The notes: a model not told the origin generated them from the sequence alone. Numbered from the stretch's first letter, positions 1 through 6,684 are shown. The stretch: 7,039 nt of DNA from Syntrophothermus sp. UBA1445 (GCA_002329495.1 DCTH01000241.1:239-7277); one strand, 5' to 3'. Numbers and translations are program-made.

Positions 1-23
1 CCCGTCGAAACCATTACGCCCCC
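1..23 (-). ncRNA. ssrA: tmRNA (transfer-messenger RNA), 5' end only, truncated by the window edge
   Basis: Read on the minus strand, these bases give five G's, then CG, then TAATGGTTTCGACGGG. This is the hallmark start of bacterial tmRNA: a G-rich acceptor-stem strand followed by the conserved GG-x-TTCGACGGG segment of the tRNA-like domain (compare GGATTCGACGGG in E. coli and GGATTCGACAGGG in B. subtilis). tmRNA, with SmpB, enters stalled ribosomes and tags the nascent peptide for proteolysis. Its position directly downstream of smpB matches the usual Firmicutes order. The first G follows the smpB stop codon with no gap. The tag reading frame, pseudoknots and 3' acceptor strand lie outside the window, so the exact mature 5' base cannot be proven by pairing here. 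Confidence 0.9.
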
Positions 24-491
24 TTATTTATAGGCTCTTTCCTTGACAATGCGATCAATATCGCGTTTGGCGTCTCGTTCGGCGATGTCCTGGCGTTTGT
101 CGTGGAGCTTTTTGCCCCGGGCCACACCAATTATAATCTTGGCCAGGCCATTTTTAAAGTAGACTCTTAGTGGAATCAGGGTGTAACCTTTCTGTTGCGT
201 CAGACCGTAAAGCCGATTGATTTCCCGGCGCTGCAACAATAATTTTTTGGGCCGTTTCGGCTCGTGGGTAAAACGGTTGCCCTGTTCATAGGGACTTATA
301 TGAAAGTTTATGACCCAGGCTTCCCCGTCCTTAATCTCACCGTAGGCATCCTGGAGATTGGCCTTGCCTGCCCTCAAGGATTTAACCTCAGTCCCCTGCA
401 GAACCAATCCTGCTTCCAGGGTATCATCAATATGATACTCAAAACGGGCCTTGCGGTTCTCAACCACTACTTTGACGTTTTTATCCTTCAT
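24..491 (-). CDS. smpB: SsrA-binding protein SmpB (trans-translation)
   Basis: SmpB binds the tRNA-like domain of tmRNA and delivers it with EF-Tu to the empty A site of stalled ribosomes. The 155-residue product has the family's usual length. Visible family features are NRKARFEYHI (residues 12-21), GTEVKSLRAGK (33-43), the basic segment HEPKRPKKLLL (76-86), GLAKIIIGVARGKKLHDKR (115-133), and a charged C-terminal tail that becomes helical in the decoding centre. The ATG at 489-491 is chosen because GGGGTGA lies 5 bases upstream and the protein then begins like its relatives. An in-frame GTG at 537-539 would add 16 unrelated residues and has no good ribosome-binding site. The gene has its own promoter-like sequence in the gap after rnr, and its TAA stop abuts the tmRNA 5' end, implying co-expression with its RNA partner. 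Confidence 0.97.
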   Translation of the reverse strand: MKDKNVKVVVENRKARFEYHIDDTLEAGLVLQGTEVKSLRAGKANLQDAYGEIKDGEAWVINFHISPYEQGNRFTHEPKRPKKLLLQRREINRLYGLTQQKGYTLIPLRVYFKNGLAKIIIGVARGKKLHDKRQDIAERDAKRDIDRIVKERAYK

Positions 492-496
492 CAGGT

Positions 497-503
497 TCAC
501 CCC
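497..503 (-). promoter_or_regulatory. Ribosome-binding site of smpB (decides the start codon)
   Basis: GGGGTGA on the minus strand, five bases before the ATG at 489-491. It favours this ATG over the upstream in-frame GTG at 537-539, which lacks a comparable site. Confidence 0.75.
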
Positions 504-510
504 GAAAAAT

Positions 511-554
511 AAACCCTCGCCCCGATGGTAAATATCCACCTGCAGCCAGGGTTT
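511..554 (-). repeat. Inverted repeat in the smpB leader
   Basis: On the minus strand AAACCCT (548-554) is followed 30 bases later by its exact complement AGGGTTT (511-517). Between them GGTGG and CCATC can add a second inner 5-bp helix with one G-U pair. An ATTTTT run follows a few bases after the outer stem. The structure would form in the 5' untranslated region of the transcript starting near 571. It does not cover the smpB ribosome-binding site. The stem is short for its loop, so it may be chance. A leader fold or weak attenuator is possible but unproven. Confidence 0.3.
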
Positions 555-577
555 GATGTCTGCTATCTTCGACTATC

Positions 578-606
578 ATTATATAACGTGAAGTATACTT
601 GGTCAA
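578..606 (-). promoter_or_regulatory. Sigma-A type promoter for smpB (and probably ssrA)
   Basis: On the minus strand the -35 box TTGACC (601-606) matches the consensus at 5 of 6 positions. The -10 box is a perfect TATAAT (578-583) and the spacer is exactly 17 bases. It lies in the gap after the rnr stop codon. Transcription would start near 571, leaving a leader of about 80 bases before smpB. The spacer holds the perfect 10-bp palindrome AAGTATACTT (591-600), directly next to the -35 box and well placed to act as an operator. No other convincing promoter was found before ssrA, so this one probably also supplies tmRNA. Confidence 0.8.
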
Positions 607-623
607 GGACCGGTAATTCCAGC

Positions 624-2780
624 TCAACCATGGTTTTTCCTGCGCGGTTTGGAGCCATTTCTGGACAGGTGTTTGGTCATTTCGAAGTCCAGTTTGGCCT
701 CCTCCACGTTTACCTTGACCAGTTCCACCTCAACGTCATCACCAATCCGGTACACCTGTTTGGTATGTTTGCCGACCAGAATCAGTTGCTGATCATCGAA
801 GACGTAATAATCATCAACCAGCGAGGATATGTGGACCAGTCCCTCCACGGTGTTCTCCAGCTCCACGAAGAAACCAAAGGCAGTTATTGAAGAGATCACG
901 GCCGGGAACGTCTCTCCGACAAACTGCTTCATATATTGGGCGGCCTTGATATCTACCGATTCGCGTTCAGCTTCTTCCGCCTGCATTTCCCGCGAGGTAC
1001 ACTGTTCACCTGCCAGGGGCATCAGGCTCTCCCATTGAGCCTTTCTCTTACCGGACACTGATCCTTTTTCCAAGAGGTGAGTCAAGACCCGGTGCACCAG
1101 CAGGTCAGGGTAGCGCCTGATCGGGGAGGTAAAATGCAGGTAATAGGGTGATGCCAGGCCATAATGTCCCAGGGGGACCGGCGAATACCGGGCATGCTTC
1201 AAGGAGCGCAGAATCATGGTGGATACTATCCGCTGCTCCGGCTTGCCCTTCACGTCAGTGAGAATCTGCTGAAGCACCTCCGGTGTCACCTTTTTCTTAT
1301 TTAGTTTGCGGTTGAAGAGAGCTAGAATACGAACAACATTGTCCATATCCTCGTCATCAGGTTTCTCATGCACCCGATAGAGGGTGGGCAACTGCATCTG
1401 GTTGCAGTGACTGGCCACCACTTCATTGGCTCGAATCATGAACTCTTCAATTATTGATTCTGCGACATCCTGTTTCCGCTTCTCGATAGCTACCGGGATA
1501 CCCTGGTCGTCAAGTATAACCTTGGTTTCCGGGAACTCAAAATCAAGGGCCCCCCGGTTAAATTTACGTTTTCGCAGGATTGCCGCCAGTTCCTGCATGG
1601 TGGTAAACATATCAACGTAATCACGATAACGATCCATTAGCTGCGGGTCCTGATCCTTAAGGATCCGGTTGACATTGTTGTAGGTCATACGCTCGTTAAC
1701 CCGGATAACTGACTTAAAGATCTCGTAGTCAATGATATCCCCTTCGGGGTCAATGTCCATCATCACACTCATCGCCAGGCGGTCTTCCCCGGCGTTAAGA
1801 CTGCAGATACCATTGGAAAGGTTAACTGGCAACATGGGTATCACGCGGTCAACCAGGTATACACTGGTTCCTCGCTGGTAGGCCTCCTGGTCAATAACGG
1901 TTCCTTCCTTGACATAATGCGAAACGTCCGCGATATGAACCCCGAGACGATACCCGTTCTCCAGGCGGGCAATGGTAACGGCATCATCCAGGTCCTTGGC
2001 ATCGTCGCCATCAATGGTTACCATGTCGAGGCCCCTGAGATCCCGACGCCCTTCGATCTCCTCGGGAAGTACCACCGAAGGTATCGCCTGGGCCGCCCTT
2101 TCCACCTTTTTGGGGAAGGATTCACTCAAACCGTACTTCTTTACAATACACCTTATGTCCACGCCGGGCTCTCCCTTGTTGCCCAGCACTTCGACGATCT
2201 TGCCCTCGGCGAATTTATCCCGGTCCGGCCAGGTGGTTATCTTAACCAGGACCTTCTGTCCTTCGGTCACTTTGATCTTCGTGCTTTTTCGGGTGTTGAT
2301 CGGATAAAGTAACCGGGGATCATCAGGAATAACCTGGGATATGGCTTTCCCCTTCTTAAAGGTGCCCACCACTTCCTGATTGGCGCGGTTAATCGCCCGG
2401 ATTACCTCACCTTCCGGCTTCTGCCCCGGGGAACGCTGGCGCTGATTGATTCTGACCATGACCCGGTCCCGGTGCATGGCCCCGTTGAGATCTCGCCCAT
2501 ATATAAATACATCTGGCTGATTGGGGTCATCAGGTAATAAAAAGGCATACCCCTTGGCATTTACCTGTAGTGCCCCCCGCACCAGGTTCATCATCTCGGG
2601 AACACCGTACTTGTGTTTACGGGTTACTACAATGTCCCCTTCCTTCTCCATACGCCCCAACAGTGCTGCAAATTCAGCCTCATCCTCAACCTCCAGGGCC
2701 GTCAACAGCTCCTGGTAATTGAGGGGACGATAAGAGTCCTGTTTCATATATTTCAGGATACTCTCCCTGGTTGATATCAT
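624..2780 (-). CDS. rnr: Ribonuclease R, 3'-5' exoribonuclease
   Basis: A processive hydrolytic 3'-5' exoribonuclease that degrades structured RNA and, in well-studied bacteria, nonstop mRNA released by trans-translation. The 718 residues show the family order: an N-terminal winged-helix-like region (about 1-60), cold-shock/OB-type RNA-binding domains (about 65-235), the RNB catalytic domain (about 245-575) and an S1 domain (about 621-704), then a short basic tail. The active-site motif IDGDDAKDLDDAV (256-268) supplies Asp257, Asp263, Asp265 and Asp266, spaced as in E. coli RNase R (D272, D278, D280, D281). The signature HFTSPIRRYPDLLVHR (549-564) is intact. The ATG is preceded by AGGAAGGTG at 5 bases. 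The 109-base gap to the esterase upstream contains no clear promoter or terminator, so the two are probably co-transcribed. RNase II is less likely because of the length and the N-terminal helix-turn-helix. Confidence 0.97.
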   Translation of the reverse strand: MISTRESILKYMKQDSYRPLNYQELLTALEVEDEAEFAALLGRMEKEGDIVVTRKHKYGVPEMMNLVRGALQVNAKGYAFLLPDDPNQPDVFIYGRDLNGAMHRDRVMVRINQRQRSPGQKPEGEVIRAINRANQEVVGTFKKGKAISQVIPDDPRLLYPINTRKSTKIKVTEGQKVLVKITTWPDRDKFAEGKIVEVLGNKGEPGVDIRCIVKKYGLSESFPKKVERAAQAIPSVVLPEEIEGRRDLRGLDMVTIDGDDAKDLDDAVTIARLENGYRLGVHIADVSHYVKEGTVIDQEAYQRGTSVYLVDRVIPMLPVNLSNGICSLNAGEDRLAMSVMMDIDPEGDIIDYEIFKSVIRVNERMTYNNVNRILKDQDPQLMDRYRDYVDMFTTMQELAAILRKRKFNRGALDFEFPETKVILDDQGIPVAIEKRKQDVAESIIEEFMIRANEVVASHCNQMQLPTLYRVHEKPDDEDMDNVVRILALFNRKLNKKKVTPEVLQQILTDVKGKPEQRIVSTMILRSLKHARYSPVPLGHYGLASPYYLHFTSPIRRYPDLLVHRVLTHLLEKGSVSGKRKAQWESLMPLAGEQCTSREMQAEEAERESVDIKAAQYMKQFVGETFPAVISSITAFGFFVELENTVEGLVHISSLVDDYYVFDDQQLILVGKHTKQVYRIGDDVEVELVKVNVEEAKLDFEMTKHLSRNGSKPRRKNHG

Positions 2781-2889
2781 TCATTCACCTTCCTGGTTCA
2801 ATTCAATGTGATTCCTTCATAATATCTAATTTTCCCCGGAGGACTCGGAATATAAACAGTTGATTGGGTATCAAGTTGACCTTGCGTCA

Positions 2890-3645
2890 TCAGTCGTCAA
2901 GCAATCCAGTGATAAATCCCTCAATTTCGTCAGCCAACAAGTCCAGCTCTTCTCCCATCGTAGCCACATGGGGGGATCTCGTCAGGTACAGGTGGCGCAT
3001 CCTTCCCGGCGGTAACCTGTGGGCCAGGACCCGGTAACTGCGTGGATCTACCAGTTCGTCCCTGGCACCTTGCACCGCCAGAACTGGAATATCTATATGC
3101 TCTAACTTTTTAATAACCTCCTTAACCAGAGCCTGCATGCTGACAAAGGCTTGTAACGGTATACAGTCATACGCAAATCGCCCCCGGTTCTCCATTTCGC
3201 GGTCCTCATCACCGATATATTTCGGAATATAGTGGCGGAAGACCCTTACTAATCGGGCCCAGTTGCTCCTCCAGTCATGCAACACCAACGGGGGGTTAAT
3301 ACATACTATACCCCTGATCCCATTAACTCGCGCACCCAGTTCCAACGACAGCAAGGCTCCCATTGACAGTCCAATAACCACCAGCGGCTTAGGCTGTTGC
3401 ACGAGTTCTTGCGCCAGTGTTTCGACCTCCTGGTACCACTCGGGCCAGCGGGTCTGATTCAAATGCTTTGGCGTCCTTCCGTGACCGGGTAATAACGGCG
3501 CGTAAACCGAATATCCCCGGCCGTGCAGCATTTCCCCCAGAGGTCTCATTTCTGAGGGCGATGAAGTTATACCATGAATGAGAATGCAATTGGCATGGTC
3601 CCCAATCAGTTCAAACGGCATCGCCCGCGGATCTATATCATGCAT
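2890..3645 (-). CDS. Carboxylesterase, alpha/beta hydrolase of the Est30/YvaK type
   Basis: A 251-residue cytoplasmic serine hydrolase with no signal peptide. It has the oxyanion-hole motif HGITSSPSEM (24-33), the nucleophile elbow GLSMG (92-96, Ser94), the acid in ARDELVDP (Asp196) and the catalytic histidine in SPH (His226). The length and triad positions closely match the Geobacillus stearothermophilus carboxylesterase Est30 (Ser94, Asp193, His223). B. subtilis carries yvaK of this family at the same place between secG and rnr. Family members hydrolyse short-chain esters; the physiological substrate is not known and cannot be read here. A lid-like segment rich in aromatic and basic residues spans about 124-160. 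The ATG has GGGGAG at 5 bases upstream. It appears to be the first gene of an esterase-rnr(-smpB-ssrA) unit, being separated from hppA by a terminator. A monoacylglycerol lipase-like activity is an alternative. Confidence 0.9.
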   Translation of the reverse strand: MHDIDPRAMPFELIGDHANCILIHGITSSPSEMRPLGEMLHGRGYSVYAPLLPGHGRTPKHLNQTRWPEWYQEVETLAQELVQQPKPLVVIGLSMGALLSLELGARVNGIRGIVCINPPLVLHDWRSNWARLVRVFRHYIPKYIGDEDREMENRGRFAYDCIPLQAFVSMQALVKEVIKKLEHIDIPVLAVQGARDELVDPRSYRVLAHRLPPGRMRHLYLTRSPHVATMGEELDLLADEIEGFITGLLDD

Positions 3646-3712
3646 AGAATCTCCCCAAACATCATGTTATTTGGTGGGCTCTCCCCCAAGACTTTTTTAC
3701 TGGCTAATTCAG

Positions 3713-3741
3713 ATTCTACTACATTAGCAAGTACTTATCAC
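3713..3741 (-). promoter_or_regulatory. Candidate promoter for the esterase-rnr unit
   Basis: On the minus strand GTGATA (3736-3741, 4 of 6 matches) and TAGAAT (3713-3718, 5 of 6 matches) are separated by 17 bases. The site lies after the hppA terminator and would give a leader of about 60 bases. A promoter is expected in this gap because the upstream unit is terminated, but the -35 box is weak. Confidence 0.4.
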
Positions 3742-3786
3742 GATCTGGCCAAAGATAAACATTGGGCGACTCTCGACTGCACCATG

Positions 3787-3822
3787 AAAAAGGCCCCACA
3801 TTTTTGCGCTAACGTGGGGCCT
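3787..3822 (-). terminator. Intrinsic transcription terminator after hppA
   Basis: On the minus strand AGGCCCCAC (9-bp arm, 3791-3799 on the plus strand) pairs perfectly with the arm at 3814-3822 across a 14-base loop. The RNA of the minus strand ends the GC-rich stem with a run of U's (CCTTTTT). It lies 31 bases after the hppA stop codon. There is no T run on the other side, so it works only for leftward transcription. Confidence 0.92.
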
Positions 3823-3853
3823 CGTGATTCATATTAAATTATAAGTTGTTCTG

Positions 3854-6406
3854 CTAGATTTCATCCGGAATTCTCATTCCGAAGAAGGAACGGTATACGA
3901 AGAACAGGGCGATGGCCAGGAACACCAGTCCGACGATTGGAGCTACATCCCTAAAGGTCGGGGAGATAGCGATTTCCATAGCCAGCAGACCAAACAGCGT
4001 GGTGAACTTGATGATGGGGTTCAAAGCAACTGAAGAGGTATCCTTGAACGGGTCACCAACGGTGTCACCAACAACAGTGGCTTCATGAAGCGGAGTACCT
4101 TTTTCCTGCAGGTCCACTTCAACAACCTTCTTACCATTGTCCCATGCACCACCAGCATTAGCCATGAACACTGCCTGGAACAGACCGATTATGGCGATGG
4201 CGATCAGATAAGCTACAAAGAAGGAAACCGCATGATTGTTGCCGCCACTCGGAGCCGACAGGCATGCAAATGCCAGAGCAAAGGAGAATAATGCCAGGAA
4301 GATATTGAACATCCCGCTTTGAGCATATTGCGTACAGATCTTAACAACCTCTTTGGAATTCTCCGTATTCGCCTTAACACTAGCTGCTTCACCAAGGTCA
4401 ATATTGTTCTTGATGAACTGAACTGCTCTGTAGGCACCAGTGGTAACCGCCTGGGTTGAAGCACCGGTAAACCAATAGATTACTGCACCACCGGCAATAA
4501 AGCCCAGCAGGGTGTATGGGTTAAGCAGATTCAGGATTGATTCCGGTTGTACCTCCAAAACCTTCTGGATAACCAGGATCAGCGAGAAGATCATGGTGGT
4601 TGCACCAACTACGGCGGTTCCAATCAAAACCGGCTTGGCAGTGGCTTTAAATGTATTACCTGCTCCGTCCTGAGCTTCCAGATAGTGTTTCGCTTTTTCG
4701 AAATCAGGCTTGAATTTGAAATCCTTTTCGATTTCCTTATCAATACCATCAATCTCTTCAATCAAAGAAAGTTCGTATATGGATTGGGCATTGTCAGTAA
4801 CCGGGCCGTAACTGTCAACCGCGATGGTAACAGGTCCCATACCCAGCATTCCAAAAGCCACCAGACCAAATGCAAAGATCGAAGGATAAATCATGATGGA
4901 TTCCAGGCCAAAGGTACTTGCATAGTAAGCACCAAACATAAGGCCGATGAATATCAGGCCAATCCAGAATCCACTGAAGTTACCAGCAACCAGACCGGAC
5001 AGAATGTTAAGTGAAGGTCCGCCTTCGCGGGATGCCTTAACAACCTCTGCTACGTGGGTCGAATTCGGGCTGGTGAAGATCTTGGTAGCTTCGGGTATCA
5101 GTGCTGCGCCCAGAGTACCAAAACTGATGATGGCTGCCAGTACCGCCCAAATAGCCTGTAGTTCGGCCGGAGCTGAAGATGTAGGTCCTAACATCAAATA
5201 GCTGGCTATGAATGTTCCAACAATCGCCAGTATAGAGGTAATCCAAACCAGACTGGTCAAAGGCTGTTCGAAATCAAAGTCATCTGAATTGCCAAATCTG
5301 CTCTGGCTAACAGCTCTGTTGATATAGAAAGCTACAAAGGAAGCAACAACCATCAAAACACGCATTACGAAAACCCAGGTCAGCAAGCTGGTCTGCAGTG
5401 CAACCTGCTGGGCAGCCGGGAAGGCATTTCCTACCGCCAGAACGATAAAGGTAACAACTGCAACACCGGTAACCCCGTAAGTCTCGAAACCGTCAGCAGT
5501 CGGTCCGACGCTGTCACCAGCGTTGTCACCGGTACAGTCGGCAATAACACCCGGGTTTCTGGGGTCGTCTTCTTTAATACCAAAAACGATCTTCATCAGG
5601 TCAGACCCGATATCAGCGATCTTGGTGAAAATACCGCCGGCAATACGCAGGGCACTTGCACCAAGAGATTCACCGATGGCGAATCCAATAAAGCTGGCTC
5701 CTGCCAATTCACGAGGAACAAAGAGCAGGATGATCAGCATCATGATAAGCTCAACACACACGAGCAGCATCCCGATACTCATCCCTGCATCCAGAGCGAT
5801 GTTCAAAAGTTTAAGCGGTTTTCTTTCCAGGGCGGAAAATGCCACCCTGCTGTTGGCCAGGGTATTCATGCGGATTCCATACCAGGCAACACTGTAGGAA
5901 CCCAGGATACCTATTACCGTCCACATCAGGATGAATAACACCGAACCCATCGCCATCTGCGAAAGGAACCCAAAGTAGAAGGCAATACATACGCCGATAA
6001 AAGCGAACAGTATCGCCAGGAGTTTCCCTTGCTGAGTCAGATAGGTTTTACAGGTTTCATAGATGGTTTGTGCCACATCCAACATAGACTGGTGGGCAAC
6101 GTTTTGTTTAACTTTTACAAACTGGTACACACCAAACAGCATTCCCAGTATACAAACCCCGATACCATAATAAAGCAGCGAGTTTTGTTCCGCCGAAAGA
6201 TGCGGAATCACAAGGTCTGCCTCACTGGCAAACGCCGCCACAGGCGTCAGGGCCATCATGGCAAGACCGGCTATTCCACTAAACATTACCTTAACCACTG
6301 TCCGGTACTGCCGTCCAATGTACCAAACCAGGAAGGTTAAGAGGAAAAGAACCAATCCGACTGACGCCACATTAATGTAGTTCATTATATTTGGTTCCAT
6401 GTACAT
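3854..6406 (-). CDS. hppA: Membrane-bound proton-translocating pyrophosphatase, K+-independent type, divergent
   Basis: Hydrolyses cytoplasmic pyrophosphate and pumps H+ across the membrane, saving energy from biosynthetic PPi or running in reverse. Key residues are in order: Arg254, Lys262, Asp265, Asp269, Lys272, EDDPRNP (279-285), GDNAGD with Asp290/294/298, Asp305 and Glu308, DSYGP (Asp531), GNTFKA (583-588), WDNGKK (755-760) and GDTVGDPFKD (780-789). Lys587 stands where K+-independent enzymes have Lys and K+-dependent ones have Ala. Oddities: the usual DVGADLVGKVE motif is DIGSDLMKIVF, one residue shorter to EDDPRNP and without the second acidic residue. About 26 extra residues, largely charged, lie between Asp531 and Asn584. 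The 850-residue length exceeds the common 660-770 because of an N-terminal extension of about 75 residues. GGGAGAGG lies 7 bases before the ATG. It follows secG by 53 bases without a clear promoter and ends at its own terminator. Na+ transport is less likely because Na+ pumps are usually K+-dependent. Confidence 0.96.
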   Translation of the reverse strand: MYMEPNIMNYINVASVGLVLFLLTFLVWYIGRQYRTVVKVMFSGIAGLAMMALTPVAAFASEADLVIPHLSAEQNSLLYYGIGVCILGMLFGVYQFVKVKQNVAHQSMLDVAQTIYETCKTYLTQQGKLLAILFAFIGVCIAFYFGFLSQMAMGSVLFILMWTVIGILGSYSVAWYGIRMNTLANSRVAFSALERKPLKLLNIALDAGMSIGMLLVCVELIMMLIILLFVPRELAGASFIGFAIGESLGASALRIAGGIFTKIADIGSDLMKIVFGIKEDDPRNPGVIADCTGDNAGDSVGPTADGFETYGVTGVAVVTFIVLAVGNAFPAAQQVALQTSLLTWVFVMRVLMVVASFVAFYINRAVSQSRFGNSDDFDFEQPLTSLVWITSILAIVGTFIASYLMLGPTSSAPAELQAIWAVLAAIISFGTLGAALIPEATKIFTSPNSTHVAEVVKASREGGPSLNILSGLVAGNFSGFWIGLIFIGLMFGAYYASTFGLESIMIYPSIFAFGLVAFGMLGMGPVTIAVDSYGPVTDNAQSIYELSLIEEIDGIDKEIEKDFKFKPDFEKAKHYLEAQDGAGNTFKATAKPVLIGTAVVGATTMIFSLILVIQKVLEVQPESILNLLNPYTLLGFIAGGAVIYWFTGASTQAVTTGAYRAVQFIKNNIDLGEAASVKANTENSKEVVKICTQYAQSGMFNIFLALFSFALAFACLSAPSGGNNHAVSFFVAYLIAIAIIGLFQAVFMANAGGAWDNGKKVVEVDLQEKGTPLHEATVVGDTVGDPFKDTSSVALNPIIKFTTLFGLLAMEIAISPTFRDVAPIVGLVFLAIALFFVYRSFFGMRIPDEI

Positions 6407-6459
6407 GTATCATCCTCTCCCATAATAATGTGCTTATGACTGCATGTGTTTAGCTTTGT

Positions 6460-6684
6460 CTATAACAAGGCTAGCAGCAACGTAAGCGCCATAAACGTAA
6501 TTGCCAGGATGGTGGATAGTTTTTCAAACAGCGCGTTAGCGGCCTTATTCTTACCGAATATGGCCTCTGCCCCCCCAGCTATACTACCCGAAAATCCTGC
6601 GCTCTTACCCGACTGCAGCAGCACGGTCGAGATCAATCCTAAAGCAACCAGGACGTCTAGGATTGTGACCAGAGTCTTAACCAA
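6460..6684 (-). CDS. secG: Protein translocase subunit SecG
   Basis: SecG is the small auxiliary subunit of the SecYEG channel that exports proteins across the inner membrane. The 74-residue product has two membrane segments (about 3-23 and 54-74) joined by the conserved loop LQSGKSAGFSGSIAGGAEAIFGK, with a cytoplasmic lysine-containing stretch. That is the typical SecG length and pattern. The start chosen is the TTG at 6682-6684, seven bases after GGAGG in a strong GGGAGGTGA site. The in-frame ATG at 6721-6723 would add 13 residues unlike SecG, has no ribosome-binding site, and falls at or before the predicted transcription start. The gene lies between eno and hppA and is the first gene after a promoter-like sequence, so it is probably co-transcribed with hppA. 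Confidence 0.95.
   Translation of the reverse strand: MVKTLVTILDVLVALGLISTVLLQSGKSAGFSGSIAGGAEAIFGKNKAANALFEKLSTILAITFMALTLLLALL

Noticed and set aside
24..75. A separate ssrA promoter in the 3' end of smpB (TATAAA just before the stop codon)
   Set aside because: The box is only three bases from the tmRNA start, and the nearest -35-like sequences (TTGTCA, TTGATC) are at 11 and 20 bases, outside the usable range.
492..539. Longer SmpB starting at GTG 537-539
   Set aside because: The added 16 residues do not resemble SmpB, no good ribosome-binding site precedes the GTG, and the ATG at 489-491 has one.
525..890. A 121-codon open frame on the plus strand running across the rnr-smpB gap
   Set aside because: It overlaps the C-terminal S1 domain of rnr on the opposite strand and the smpB promoter; no domain is recognisable.
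1917..2312. Plus-strand open frames of 111 and 131 codons inside rnr
   Set aside because: They overlap each other and the RNB catalytic core in antisense. Their existence follows from the codon pattern of rnr.
2781..2889. A promoter or terminator between the esterase and rnr
   Set aside because: TTGATA and TATATT occur but are only 14 bases apart. The small inverted repeat TTGAT-ACCCA-ATCAA has a 5-bp AT-rich stem with no T run. Neither is good enough to report.
4547..5014. A 155-codon open frame on the plus strand inside hppA
   Set aside because: It lies opposite a clearly conserved membrane pyrophosphatase, has no recognisable family features, and the protein reads as an antisense shadow rich in Asn, Gln and Thr.
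6284..6286. HppA starting at internal Met41, just before the signal-like stretch
   Set aside because: AAGG lies only two bases from that ATG, too close, whereas the upstream ATG has a well-spaced GGGAGAGG.
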